Source of the DNA: Chondrus crispus
Lineage: Eukaryota; Rhodophyta; Florideophyceae; Gigartinales; Gigartinaceae
Length of the DNA: 64,000 bases
NCBI RefSeq assembly: GCF_000350225.1
Contig: NW_005179300.1
Location: 339,200 to 403,199 of the forward strand
Direction: 5' to 3'
The notes below the pieces were generated by a model. The model was not told where the DNA came from. It worked only from the letters and a program-made list of their open reading frames with translations, and made no database searches. A program made the position numbers and the translations under genes. The stretch's first letter is position 1. Every line of letters starts with the position of its first letter. Shown here piece by piece: positions 43,468-55,968 of the stretch.

Positions 43468-45786
43468 TTGAAACGAACCATATCGACAAGCGCACCCGGG
43501 GACGTCGGTCCCGGGGCGAGTAGGAGCGGATCGGCAAGGGCGTCGAGGATCCCGCGAGGTCCTCGCACCAGAAGCCAGGCCAATACGGCCACGGATCCCG
43601 AAGGTCAAGAATCCCCGACGGGGATTAAAGCCGACAAGGATAACCTATCCTACAGGTTCGAGAAGATGGGCGAGGAAATTCGCCAAGAGATGACGAAAAA
43701 TCTCGAGGCTGAATTAGACCTCGTCCGGAAGCAATTGGAGTTGCAAGCATCCGAGTTCCACGCCGTTTTGGGAGAGCTGTCGGCTCGAGTGGATCTCGTC
43801 GAGAAGGAGCCAGGAGATGCGACCGACGGTCTGGAGCCGGAGGTCCTAGCTTCGTTGAAAATTTCGGTCAAGCACGCGAGGCGCGACGCGAATCAAGCCT
43901 TGGAGTCCTTAGGAAGATTTAGAACAAGCATCGATGACCGATTCGATCGCGCTGCGCAACGTCTCAAGGACCTCGAGCAGGCCGCGGTTCAAGCTCCGCA
44001 AGGATCGGACGACGAGCCGCTCCCTTCGGGTAGAGAGGGCGACCGTCGGTCGAAGAAGGACAAACCCGCTCGGCAGCGGAGTTCCAAGTCGAAGCCCTCG
44101 AAGAAAGACAATCGACGTGCAAGCAAGGGTCACTGTAGTGACGATCCGGAGAACCGCGACTCACAGTCGGAGTCCCTGGGTCCCTCCGAAGATGGTAACG
44201 GCGGTTCGTCGAACCATTCGGGCGATTCCGAACGCCGCTCAGAACACGGAAACGGAATTTCGTCAAGCAAGAAAATTTCCTCCAGACGAGGCGGAGTCAC
44301 TTCGTCCGCCTCGCGGAGAGACAAGGACGCGGAGCCCGAAGATGTCGCAACGCGGCGCGGGCCGCGATGGGAGGAGTCGGAGGAGCTGAATCCGACCAAC
44401 TACCTCTTCAAGAAGTTACTTTCGTACCGAACGTACCGCTTGCGGAACCCGCAGACATATTTGTCAAGTTCCCGGCGGACCGCCGTGCGAAAAATCAGGA
44501 GAGATATTCGGCCTAAGGTGAAGAAGGACAACACGTTCACAGGTGAAGACGGGGTCCTTGTGTTGGATTTTTTGGCAAAATTAGTTCAGGAGTTCGATAC
44601 TCAAGAAATGAACGAAGGGCAAGCGATCCGCCTGTTGCCTGAATTTCTAAGCGTCGTCGCCTTGAGACAGTACACTTCGGTGTCTCAGACGGGCGGGGCC
44701 CATCACGGAAAGATATCCGTTTGGCCGGAGGCCGTACAGTGGTTGTTGAGGAGTTTCGCAACCGACGAGGCGATCCGTCAAGCCGTGCTCGCATTGCGAG
44801 AAGTTCAGCAACGACCGTCTGAAGACGAGATGGAATTTTATATCCGTCTGACGGACGCGAGCAATCGATGTGGAAACGTATATTCGATGGAAGAACAGAT
44901 GACGATGTTTATTGAAGGACTCGATTCGAGTATCAAGCCGATGGTATCTCAATACCGACAAGACAATCGAGACGTTTCGTTTTTGAGACTAGTTAATTAC
45001 GCTAAGGCGCATGGCTCGGCGAGCCGCGCTAAGGACAAGAAGACCAAGAAGGTCACGATTCAGACGCCGTCGACAATTAGGGCGGGTAAGACGCCGAGGG
45101 CTTCTTATCCCGGTCGCAAAAGTCATGCCGCCGTCCATTTAGCCGAGTCCCTGTCCGCGTCAGATGAGCGCGGTGCGCATGGAAGTAGCGAAAATCACTA
45201 CGAAGGAGCGTTAGTAGCCGAAGGCGAGTTCATTGGGCCATCGGAGGGCTACGGACACGAGGACTACGGGGACAGCGGGTCGTCAACTTTACCGACGCCT
45301 GCATACACGACGGAGTCGTTTTCAGAGCCCACGGATCCCGTGATGACGTTTCGGGGGCGCGGCCACACGCCGGCGCCGCGCATTCCGATGGAAGATAAGG
45401 GTACGACGTTTCGAAGGCCAGGCTGGATGGGAAGGCCGCAACGTCAAGGAAGGCCGCCGGCCCGTGGAGGACCTAGGACGCCGTATCCCGTCAAGACGCA
45501 CGGTCTGGTGTGCTATCATTGCTATGAAAAGGGGCACGCCGCGCCAACGTGCATTCTTTCTCTCCGGGAAATGCACCGAGTTTTGGAAAATTATGAGGCG
45601 TTGTCTCCGATGGGGAGGTTAGGGATACCATCGACGAGTTACCTGAAGGTCAAAAATTGGTTTGATTCGCAGACGGCGAGCACGCCGAGTGCTTCAACGC
45701 CGAGGTCGAACCAACCCTTCAGAGGGCCCACCGCGGGGCCCGCGTCGTCGTATGTGAGAAGGATCCCGCAGCGGCAGGAAAACTAG
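43468..45786 (+). CDS. Gypsy family-B gag polyprotein
   Basis: 772 codons, uninterrupted. A charged, Ser-rich N-terminal third includes a coiled-coil-prone segment (~50-170). A capsid-like middle follows (~330-520, with WPEAVQWLLRSFATDEAIR and LALREVQQRPSEDEM as in Ty3 capsids), and one CCHC zinc knuckle CYHCYEKGHAAPTC near 690. It would build the particle and bind element RNA. It ends in TAG at 45784, and pol continues in the same frame. Confidence 0.88.
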   Translation: MKRTISTSAPGDVGPGASRSGSARASRIPRGPRTRSQANTATDPEGQESPTGIKADKDNLSYRFEKMGEEIRQEMTKNLEAELDLVRKQLELQASEFHAVLGELSARVDLVEKEPGDATDGLEPEVLASLKISVKHARRDANQALESLGRFRTSIDDRFDRAAQRLKDLEQAAVQAPQGSDDEPLPSGREGDRRSKKDKPARQRSSKSKPSKKDNRRASKGHCSDDPENRDSQSESLGPSEDGNGGSSNHSGDSERRSEHGNGISSSKKISSRRGGVTSSASRRDKDAEPEDVATRRGPRWEESEELNPTNYLFKKLLSYRTYRLRNPQTYLSSSRRTAVRKIRRDIRPKVKKDNTFTGEDGVLVLDFLAKLVQEFDTQEMNEGQAIRLLPEFLSVVALRQYTSVSQTGGAHHGKISVWPEAVQWLLRSFATDEAIRQAVLALREVQQRPSEDEMEFYIRLTDASNRCGNVYSMEEQMTMFIEGLDSSIKPMVSQYRQDNRDVSFLRLVNYAKAHGSASRAKDKKTKKVTIQTPSTIRAGKTPRASYPGRKSHAAVHLAESLSASDERGAHGSSENHYEGALVAEGEFIGPSEGYGHEDYGDSGSSTLPTPAYTTESFSEPTDPVMTFRGRGHTPAPRIPMEDKGTTFRRPGWMGRPQRQGRPPARGGPRTPYPVKTHGLVCYHCYEKGHAAPTCILSLREMHRVLENYEALSPMGRLGIPSTSYLKVKNWFDSQTASTPSASTPRSNQPFRGPTAGPASSYVRRIPQRQEN

Positions 45787-45801
45787 AGAGGGGAATCTCG
45801 C

Positions 45802-48800
45802 ATGAGTCGCGAGAGGCACAGGGTCGACGTACTGTGCCCGGGGCTCAGCCCCGTTCCCCGTTTTCTAAAGGAAAAATCAGGCCTCGAGGAGGAGGTTGTT
45901 GGATTGGTGGATAAGCCCAAAGGGCCAGCTCAAGTCAAGAAAATTTTGAGCCGAGCCCGAGATCATCCGCTGGAAGAAGTTCGAAGACCCTGGTACAGGG
46001 TTAAGCGAAGGGAGTGTCCCGAGAAGATTTTGGTTCTTGCGCGAAAAAACTACAAAGTTTACGCGGACATCGGACCCACAATTGGATTGATGAGCCGGGT
46101 GTTGTCTGTTTTAGACACCGGCGCGGGACCAAACCTTGTGCGAAAATCGGAACTCCCAGCTGGAATGGAATCTCTAGTGTCCTACGGACCGACCCAAGAT
46201 ATCGGCGACGCAAACAATAGGCCACTCCGGACTCTCGGCACAATTAGAATGCCTGTGAGGCTTGGAAAATTCGTGGCCGCAGCCGAGTTTATTGTATGCG
46301 AAAAACTAGCAGTCCCGCTAATTCTAGGCGCGGACTACTGTGACCGGTTTGTGGAAGCGATTTATCCAAGGAAGAAAACGGTTGAGTTGGCGGATTTCTC
46401 GGAGGTTCCGATAGTTAGGCGGTTCTCGACGAGAAAAGGGAAGAAGAATCTCGTCCCGGGAGAGGACGAGAATGATGGAAAGGGGGAGCGAATTTCCCCT
46501 AAGGTAAAAGTGGCAAGAGCCACGACTATCGAGCCAGGGACGCAACGCGTCGTGTAATGCACCTCGAAGAGGGCGGGCTTGGTTGTGGTTCAGCCGTACT
46601 CGTCGTTGTACGAAAGGCACGGGTTGACGTGCACGAATGGTGTCGTTCAGGTTGAGCCTGACAGGCCATTTCGTTTACTCGTTGCGAATTTTAGGACGTA
46701 CCCTGTCAGGGTGCAAAAAGGCCAAGTGGTGGCAGAATTATTACCGCACCCGAGAGCCGCGCTCCAGAGCAAAACCACCATTGGTAAAGTTCTCGGAATT
46801 CAAGAAAGGAAGAACAAAAATTTTCCTAATTCCACCAAGACGCCTACGGGCGAGACAAGATGCGAACCGTCGGATCATGCGCGCGAGGACTAGCCAGAAG
46901 AATGGTCGGCAGGGCTCTCCGCGTCGGCAGCTACGAAGCCGCAACGCAGGATTGCGCCGGCACCGCCGGATGTGGAGGACCTCGACCTGAGCCACGTGCC
47001 GGAACGGCTGCGCCAGCGGTTCCGTCGGATGTTGAAGAAGTATTCAAGGATTTGGGATGCGACGCTTGGCGAAATTAATACCACCGTCCATCGGATCGAG
47101 TTGATCCCCGAGACTCGTCCCATCGCACAAGCCCCGTATCGGGCCGGGCCTAAAGCCCGCGAAGTAGAAGATGCAGAGGTGCAGAAGATGTTGGAGGCAG
47201 GAGTGATAGAACCAGCGCAGTCAGAATGGGCGTCGCCCGTGTTGCTGGTGCCCAAGCCGGATGGTTCAATGCGTTTTTGCGTAGACTACCGCAGGCTGAA
47301 CGCAGTGACGGTGAAGGACACGTACCCCTTACCGCGCATGGATGAGTGCCTGGACTCGCTTGGTGACACCAAGGTTTTCTCGGCGTTGGACGCGATCTCG
47401 GGATATTGGCAGATGCCTATCCCTGAGCGCGACCGCGACAAAACCGCATTTTCATGTCACTCAGGACTGTATCGCTTCTCAAGAATGCCCTTCGGGCTAA
47501 CTAACGCGCCAGCGACGTTTCAGAGAGCAATGGATATCCTGCTCTCTCCGTTCCGTTGGAAGTGCTGTTTGGTGTATCTGGACGACATAATAATTTTTAG
47601 CAAGTCGTGGGAGGAGCACATCGTGCACGTGGATGAGATACTTTCTGTATTGGAGAAAGCAGCTGTGAAGCTCAAGCTTCGCCAGTGCGAATTTTTTGTC
47701 GAAAAGATCAAGTACCTGGGCCATGTCGTTCGGCCAGGTACATTGGAAGTGGACGCTGCGCGAACCGTCGCATTGGAACAAGCGAGGTACCCTCAAACGC
47801 AGACCCAACTCAGGAGCTTCTTGGGACTTTGTAATGTCTACCGCAGATTCGTTCCGCATTATGCGAAAATTGCGCATCCGCTCAATCAACTGTTGAAGAA
47901 GGGACAACCGGTCCAGTTGGAAGGATTCGACGAACCGTGCAAGAAAGCTTTTCATAAGCTCAAGGACGCCATCCTGGCACCGCCAGTGTTGGCGCTGTCG
48001 AAGAAAGACCTACCCTACTCGGTAGATACCGATGCAAGCGACTACCAAATAGGCGCTGCACTATTTTAAACACACCCGGATACGCAACGGAAACCCATCG
48101 GGTTCTTTTCAAGAACGTTATCCGCAGCTGAGAGAAACTATTCTGTATCAGAAAAAGAATGTCTAGCGGTAATTTGGGCCGTACAGACTCTAAGACCATA
48201 TCTATATGGCGAGCGCTTCATTGTGCATACAGACCATGCCTCATTGAGGTGGTTGATGAACGTAACCGACCCCAGCGGGAGATTAATCCGATGGAGGCTC
48301 CGCCTCTCGGAATTCGATTTCGAAATCAAGTACGAGAAGGGCATGGCTAACAGCCAAGCTGATGCCCTGTCAAGATTGCGGGCCGCAGGAGAAACCGTCG
48401 ACGAAATCGACGACGAAATCCCATGCTTTATGGCCGAACCGGCCGAGGGTACAGTGGAGGAAGAGGAAAGTTTTCACGCGTTAGACGACATCCTCGCTCT
48501 TGAGGGGGGGACCGCCCCTGAGCGCCTCGATCAATTTCAAGCTGTCACTCCGGAGGAGCTCATTCGCGAGCAAGCCGTCGACCCCTTCTGCAACCGCATC
48601 AAGGAAGAAATGGACGCCGGAAAGGTGAGAACGTTCAGCACGGAGATCGAAGAACTCGAAGGAACTCTATGCCGTACCGCGGCGGAGTTTGTACAAGTGG
48701 TAATACCACAATCGTTAAGGGACCGCGTCCTAGGGTTGAGCCACTACGCAAAATTGGCAGGCCACCCGGGAGGCAGGAAACTTTACAAGACATTGAGAAG

Positions 48801-50217
48801 ATATTTTTATTGGCCTACGATGGCCCTAGACTGCTACGCAGTCGCGAAGAATTGCGGCGCATGTGCGCGGAAAAGGGTGAAGTTAAGAAAAAACACGAAG
48901 GAAATGAAGCTGTTCACGCCCAAAGCTCCGCTGGAATTTGTCGCCATCGACATCCTCGGCGAGCTAATTACAACTAAATGAGGAAATCGGTATATTCTCG
49001 TGATCAGCGATCGATACTCGAAACTGGTACGAACCGTACCGTTGAAGAAGATATCAGCTGCGCACATCGCACAAGCCTTCGTTCACCATTGGGTATTCGT
49101 GTACGGACCGCCGGTCAAGCTGCTGTCCGACAATGGAACACAGTTCACGGCCCGGTTCTTTCAGAACGTCTGTCGAATTCTCGGCATACGCAATGTGTTC
49201 ACAACCACATACCACCCGCAAGCCAACGGCCAAGTTGAGAGGTTTAACCGCACGCTGACTTCCGCGTTGCGAAAATATGTTGGGGAGCATCCCAAGGACT
49301 GGGACCTATTTAGCGACGCCGTGACGTTCGCATACAACACGCAAGTTCATCAAACTACGAACATCGGGCCCTTCGAGCTGGTGTTGGCTCGGGCGCCGAG
49401 AAGCATTGCGTTACAAGCACAGCCAAGTTTGGAAGGATTTAGCTCGAATCGAGCGTACTACCTGAAATGGCAGTCGTGGTTGGAAAGCCTGATGAAAGGC
49501 GCTGGTAAGAGCTTGCGGAAAGAACAAGCGCGCTACAAGCGAAATTTCGACGCAAGGCTCCGCAAGCCGAAGTATGACATCCCTTCAGGGTCATACGTAT
49601 TCCTTCGGAAAGAGCAAGGCACGGCTACCGAGTCGAAACATAAGTTGACACAAGTGGCTACGGGCCCATATCAAGTGAAGGAGTCAACTGAGAATACGGT
49701 CGTCATTGCCATCGGCGACCAGGAAGAGCGCGTGTCGCGAGATAGAGTCGAATTAGTCCCTAGTCCCATGGACTACACGCCGATAGTCGGGCTACGACAA
49801 GCGTTACAATTCCTCAACCGAGAAGGGGAACAAGAAGAACCCGCCGCGCAAGCGAAGGATAGGATGGATGACGGACCTTTGATAAATCAGGAAGCTGCGG
49901 GCATCCTGCCCGATCTACAAGAGATGGGAGGTTCGGAAGAGCAGGATGAGGATGAGCCGCTGGCTCTTCGGAAGGGGGACGGACAGTTGGACACGCAGGA
50001 AGAAGGAACCGGGGGTCAGGAGTACGTGATCGACAAAATAGTCGACCACGCTTATCAAGATGGAAAATTAATTCTCAAGGTGGAATGGTATGGCTACGCG
50101 ATTGAGGACGCAACGTGGGAGCCGATTTCTCAGCTACCGCGCAGCGCAGTGGTGACCTATTTCCGGAGGAAGAAATTGCCCCTCCCGACGCAAGTCGCAC
50201 GCGCGAGACCAGGATGA
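45802..50217 (+). pseudogene. Gypsy family-B pol (protease, RT, RNase H, integrase, chromodomain) with four in-frame stops
   Basis: One reading frame from end to end, broken only by TAA 46555, TAG 46891, TAA 48067 and TGA 48979. Protease: SVLDTGAGPN and ILGADYCDRF. RT: FCVDYRRLN and LVYLDDIIIF near 47575. RNase H: VDTDASDYQIGA and VHTDHASLRW. Integrase: finger HYAKLAGHPGG to CGACARKR, then D in AIDILGEL, D in LLSDNGTQF and E in NGQVERFNRT. Chromodomain 50020-50190 (YVIDKIVDHAYQ to WEPISQLP), marking a chromovirus. All four stops are one C-to-T change from CAA, CAG or CGA. The lack of frameshifts indicates a young copy. Confidence 0.93.
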
Positions 50218-53200
50218 GCTCCATACGCAATGTGATGATGGAAAGCGAAAGGAAGACGCGAGCCGCAACCAGTTTCCTATGTTTTTACTTTCTTAACTAT
50301 TCTGTTTCGTTTTTGTTTTTCTTGCTTGCTTTGTTTTTTTATGTTTGTTTTCCCTTCCCGAGACGCACCTAGGTCGGCGATCCCGAAGCGAGCGTGTGAA
50401 GTTCTAGGAAGAACACGACAGGCGCCCAAGGGTGACAGGGGATTGCGAACCGCCGATCGTGATTAAGGCTATAAGCTGTATCTCGAGTCGAGGAAGAGGT
50501 CTGTTCTACAAGGGAGCGGGTGTGACGAGAAGATTGGAGAAGAAGGGGATGTGTCAGATTGACGAGTGTGCTACCTTCGAGATAAGGTAGACGGATGGGA
50601 GAGGATGCAGTCGATGGGCGACTGCACGAGGACGAGGCAGATCAAGACGACGTGTAGGAGGCGAGGAATGAGCATAGCGGAAGTAAGGCGCCTCGGCAAT
50701 GGCGAGAATGAAAGATGAGGTGAGACGGGCAGGTATGGGTGGCTTAACGCTCATGGAGACAGAGCGGCGAGATGCGCTACATCAGGGAGTGACGAAGTCA
50801 CTGCAGCCTCAGGTGGAGACAATGCGAAAATTACGTAGGATCACGCGTCGCATGGGTGTGCACGCAAAGGGACGTTTAGATCAGGGATCCATGCTCGTCT
50901 GAATCAGTGTGAACGGGAATGCTTGTGAGGTTTTTCACGTATAGACAAAGGACAAGTGGTGCGCGTTAACGCGCGAGACTACACCGTATGGGGGGGGACT
51001 AATTGTTTTGTCGTTTCTGTTGACTTCGTCAACAACGATAATTGGCTCGACGTCGTCATCAAGGCGATCAACCGCTGGCTTTTCAGTCGGACGATCCGCT
51101 CCTGCCCCAATCTCTGTTTCGTTCCTGTTTTCTTTTCTTTTCTTTTCTTTTTTTTTGGTGATGTCAACGACGCAATGAAACAGCGCCCGTCGACCCGCTG
51201 ACGAGGCCATAGCTCACGTTTCTACTTTACGTTCGCCCCAGCCGTGAAGCAACACACGCAGACGAAACGAAGGATCGAAGACACCGTCTTGGTTGAGCTG
51301 AACAGCGAGGCTTGGTACAGTATTGTATTCGACGACTCCTACTAGCGCTACTTATGAACGCCTATGTGAACACCGCTGATGTGTGGGAAAGGAGGACGAC
51401 CTCCGGTCGACGGGAGGAAGACGTTGGAAATTTTTCGAGAACGAGGAATTTGTAGTTGGAGAAGAATTGCGTAACGGAGACGCACTACAGTGGGGCCGCA
51501 TGAAAAAGGTCGTGGATGGAGGGAGAATTGTCAAGGATTCGGGTGAGAACAACGGCAAAGAGGGAAGAGGACCTCCGATGCCCGGGGAAAAATTAGTATC
51601 AGGGTTTCGACACGGAGGACGTACAGTGTCATCGCACGAGCAAGAGGATATTAGCAAGGGAAGTGAAAGCATGCGTCCCCAGGAGACTTTGTTTAAGTCC
51701 TACGTGCCTAACGGAGTGGTTCTCTCAGGCGAAAGAAAATTGATCGTTAGACGAGGGAGAGGAGTACGTGTCGGGGACGGGCAAGAGAATGGACCGCATC
51801 CCTGGAGAAGGTCCGAAAGCTCGGCGATAGTGCCGATTGTCCGCGGCGTGTACTGAGGAGAAATGGGAGAGCACGGATTCAGCGAGTGGGTCAGAGACGA
51901 AGAGCCACTTTGACTTCAAAGGGAAAGGCAGCAGTTACCCTTGGGCACCTCCGATGGGAAGATGAATTTTTACGACCAAGTCAGCGGATGCACGTGTCGA
52001 CGTGTGCAGGTGAAATTCTTGTTACGAAATGAGTAGTTGTCACGATCAAAAACGCGTTGTTCGATGCAGCGCGATTTAACCCCGCTCTCGCTCCGACACT
52101 GCTACAAAGTCGCATCCCGTCGCAGCTATCAACCAGATCATGATCGTTGCCGACACGCTTTTGGAAAAGATACGAAGGGGCAGTGAATGACGCCCTGTGT
52201 TACGTGCTACTGGCAATTGAGGATCGTCTCGATGAGCTCGGAGAATTGGAAGAAAAAGAGAATTACTGTCGATCGCGCAGCTGTCGGTGACAGCGCTAAC
52301 TGGAGAAGCAAATCGTGCACAACAAGAGAACACCTACCACCCAAACTGAGATGCATCAATATCTCCCCCTTCGCTCCAGTAATGACTTCTTAGAGCTGAA
52401 CTTCGTAGTTCGTTTCTCACCAACGCCTGATGGACCGTTGGACACCACTTCAGGACTGTCGTGTTCGACCGTCGGACGAAACGCGCCGTCAACATGTTTG
52501 TTCCCCGACCAAGTGCAGGGAGTTGGAACCGAGGCGGCTCACGGAGATCGAACTGAACCGTGGCACGCCGCCTCGTCGACCTTGACCCATCAATAATGTC
52601 GTGCTCCAAAAGATCGAAATGCCATCTACTTTCTCACTAGTTATTTTTTTTGAAGAGGTTCCGGTCGCGAGCAAACGAAAACTCAAGGGCCAGAGCTTCC
52701 CTGCGATCCTTTGAAATAATTTTTGACGCGGACGTCGAAGCTTCGTGCAATTCGTAAAATTAACGATCTCGGAACCGACCAGCAGGTCCGACGCCGTGAC
52801 ACGAACCGGGTATGCTCAGTGTACCTATGCGGTATTCTGTACGCTCTATCCCCCAGCGAGTGCGCCGTAGCTGTCGACAACTAGCCAGAGATCAAGGACG
52901 TTGTTCTAGCCGGCTGCCCAGGTCACCTCCACCGCGTTACTGAAAAAAGGACAACCTATTTGTATATGTTTTTTATGGACATGTCGGGGAGGGCGGAGCG
53001 GAAGTCAATATGACCCCCGCAAAATGGACTTTCGCACGCGATCAGTCCCTAGCAGAAAGAGAAACTTGTTGACCTCGCCACGTTGAAAATCGCAGACGAG
53101 GTGTCCCCTGCACAGGCTTTGAGAACGCGACAGGAGACACTCACGACGTCTTCACCGCGCCATTTCAAGGACAAAATTTAAACGGGGCGTTTGAGCATTG

Positions 53201-53559
53201 TGCACGGAACTCACCCTTGAGGTCGGCGGGTCCGACCGAAGGGATCGAGCGTAGCCACGACCCCTACTTCGTTTTTATTTCGACCTATCAAAGCTTCTCC
53301 ACGACTTATCAAGGATGCCAATTATGAGTTTCGCCGAAGAAGCCACGAGGACAATAGGACACTGTCCGTTTGGAAGACGGAGTTCGAAAATAAGGGGGAG
53401 GAAGAATAGGGAAATTGTCGGAGACCTGAACTGGAGCGGGTTACCACCCTGATAGGCACAACAGGAGAAATGGGGGATCGAATCGAGTTTCGATTACTCC
53501 AGGAGCCCTACATTTTTTATGTGTGGCTATCGTCCCGGGACGGAATCTCAGAGGAGGTA
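50218..53559 (+). other. Post-pol region of the family-B element, unassigned
   Basis: 3.3 kb after pol. Pyrimidine runs occur at 50290-50355 and 51120-51155. A 157-codon plus ORF (51383-51856) is charged and low in hydrophobics; I see no domain. A coding-like stretch near 52185-52260 is short and closed by stops. No LTR ends here. I see nothing else I can name. Confidence 0.4.
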
Positions 53560-54197
53560 ATCATGTGTTGGGGAGCTGGGATATTGTCTCGTGGAGGCGT
53601 GAACATGAGCATCGGGAAGGCCTGAAGGTTAAGAAAGATGGGGGCCTTTCTGAAGGTCGGGAGCGGTCCGTGGGCCGATCAATGAAAAACAAAGAGGGCG
53701 TGACTCCCCAGCCGGCGATCTGGTGGGCAAGCGGAGGAAAAGAGAGGGAAATAGGGGATGTGTAACTGCAGTAGCAGAGGTGCCCGACAAAGGGATAAGA
53801 GGAGGAAGACAGTAACGAGGAAAAGAGAAGGAAAGAGGGGTTGAGGGAAGAAGCGACCGCATTGACAGTACGCAGAAAAAGAGGAGGAAGACGGAGGCCC
53901 GAGGTGTGATCCAGGGATCGGAGGGGACACACATGGTACCCAAGGGGGGGACTCGAGGATGAGCGTGCCGTGTTGGATAAAGAGGAGGAAAAGGAAAATG
54001 AGGAGAAGGATGACGTACGTGTTGGAAAAAGAGGAGGAAAATTGTAACAAGAGGAGGAAGTGGATAGGAGAAGGAAATGCACTTTATTTTCGGTGGAACG
54101 AAGGGAAGGGCCGACGATGAGTCAACACTCTCAGAGGACAATGATCCGAACATGGATCGGCAGGGCGCTACCATCGGCAAGGGGTCAATGGGACGAT
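53560..54197 (-). repeat. Polypyrimidine tract region conserved downstream of the antisense ORF
   Basis: On the minus strand it is rich in TTCCTCCTCTT repeats, then a conserved block with CTGCTACTGCAGT and CTTCAGGCCTTC. The same blocks follow the related ORF at 63230-63640 in the same order, so this is part of the same unit rather than random low complexity. Confidence 0.6.
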
Positions 54198-54812
54198 TTA
54201 CCCGAGAATATTTTTCTTTGGCAGTGAGGCGACAAGTTGCGCCAGTAAGCGCAGGTCAACAAGGGACGCTCCTCGAAGAGCCCCCTCGTTTATTCCGTGG
54301 GCACAGAGTAATGTGCGATAAACGCTGGCGGCGCCGTCGTTCTTTTTGATGACATCTGGAGAGGACGGGGAGGTCGAACCTCCCCTGGTCGATTGGACTG
54401 CGTCGGCAATTGGTGACAAGGGGGCGGCAACGATGCGAGCCAACCAATCGTAAGACCGAATGGCTTGAAGGGGGATTTGTCCTGGAAGCATACCGGCGCC
54501 ATCGGCGAACGAGTAAGCAATGTCATCGAAGGCGCATACACCGATCACTGACAACCATTTAGCGGAGGCAAAAAGCTCACGATTAAGGCGCATGGTCTTG
54601 TCGTGGAGTTCCGACGCAGCAGGGTATCGACGCGAGGATGGTGCGTTAGAATCAGAATCGGGGTGGGCAACAGGGTCGACATGTTGGGAATCAGGGGGTA
54701 ATCGAGGGATGGAAGGAAGACTTAGAGGGTCGTGGGAAGTGGAAGAAAAGCCCACGCCGTATCGCTTGCGTTTGGTACCACTACTCGAGTGGCTCGGGGA
54801 TGAAGGAAACAT
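54198..54812 (-). pseudogene. Antisense-ORF family protein, internally deleted copy
   Basis: 204 residues, open, but lacking the central region. N-terminal RKRYGVGF, IPRLPP and SELHDKTMR, then FADGAGMLPGQIPLQAIRSYDW match the copy at 61211. After ARIVAAPLS it jumps to the C-terminal block LLCAHGINEGALRGASLVDLRLLAQL, which matches LRAHGVATEPIKEVSLEDLRIL at 63000-63070. About 300 codons between are missing compared with the other copies. It starts 120 bp from LTR C and points away from it. No known domain. Confidence 0.6.
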
Positions 54813-54931
54813 GGGGCCCGTTTTGCTCTTGCACTTTCACCGATTACCGGATACAGCGAATGCTCGTCATCGGCAGTGGAAGACAATTAAGGAAACACGG
54901 CGAGATTCGTTCGTCCGTGCCGAAGGGGCCC

Positions 54932-55968
54932 TGTAGTGCAATACGCACCTGAAAGTGGGGGTGAAAAGAAAGGAAAATATTTGGATATGAAAAGTAGTCC
55001 GGGTTGGGGGACACACGTGTGAATAACTGCACAGTTTTAATTTTTAATTATTTTATTTAGTTTAATTAGTTGGCATTAATTTTGCTGACACTAGATTAGA
55101 TCTAGGATCTAGCGCCGCGAGCCACTGTAGTGGCTCCGGCGGGGCGATATATACCTTAGCCCTCTAACCACCAAGTCAGTAAAGGTAACCCGAGGTGCCA
55201 GAGTTGAATGTCGCCTTGGTCGAGATCCGTCTCTACCAAGACGCTCCCTTTTACCTAAGCCTACGGCATCCTTTGCGCTCGGGGGTTCCCTTTTCTTTTT
55301 CCTTTATTTCCCTATTCATTTCTACTTCTACCTCTATATTTCTCTTAATTGTGTTGGTTCCACTGGAGTTGGTTGCGACCGATCCGGTGTAGGTGTTTTA
55401 GCCATCGGGCAACACGTTGTGTAGCGCTGCTACTGTCTCAAATTCCGTCGGAAGGCTGTTGCGACGACGCCTCCGTCGAAGGTCTTACTGTATAAGACAG
55501 AGTTCGTACCACCTACCGCGATTGCGATCGCGCTGGTGAGGGTGTTTTTAGCCATCGGGCAACACGTCTGTAGTAGCGTTGCTACACGGTTACGATCCCG
55601 TCGGGTAGTGCTGAACAAGCCCCCGTCGAAGACCTTGAATTATACCCAAGGTGCTGAAGACGCTCGCCGAGCATTGGCCTTGCAACCCAGCGAACCGCGG
55701 TTACATCCTCGTAGACAAGCCCTACCCGCACTTGTCGAGCACTCAAGTCTTCACAAGTCTCTACCACCATTATCCTCCCGGGCCGGGCATCTTTCCTTAC
55801 CCCCCGTCGGAGTTGAGCTACCGTGGGCCGCAAGCCCACACAAGGGGAAAGGGAGTCTCTAACGCTCCGTAGCGCGTGCCATCGGCAGTGGTTGTTGCTG
55901 TTGTTGTTTTCTTCTTTTTGTTTGACCGTCGGACTGTGTTCGCGGCCTGCCAGGCACATTGCACTACA
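54932..55968 (+). repeat. LTR C of gypsy family B
   Basis: 1037 bp, TGTAGTGCAAT to ATTGCACTACA, most like LTR A. GGCCC lies directly on both sides (54927-54931 and 55969-55973), as for a 5-bp target duplication. It stands where the 3' LTR of the B gag-pol element is expected, but is more like A than B. Confidence 0.9.

Noticed and set aside
45802-50217. Alternative genetic code to explain in-frame stops in pol
   Set aside because: All three stop codons occur in frame while host genes end normally at the same codons; nonsense mutation is simpler.
42166-55968. B and C as the two LTRs of one recent insertion
   Set aside because: B and C differ strongly in the inner part of the LTR and their outer flanks (GGAAG, GGCCC) do not match; C is closer to A.
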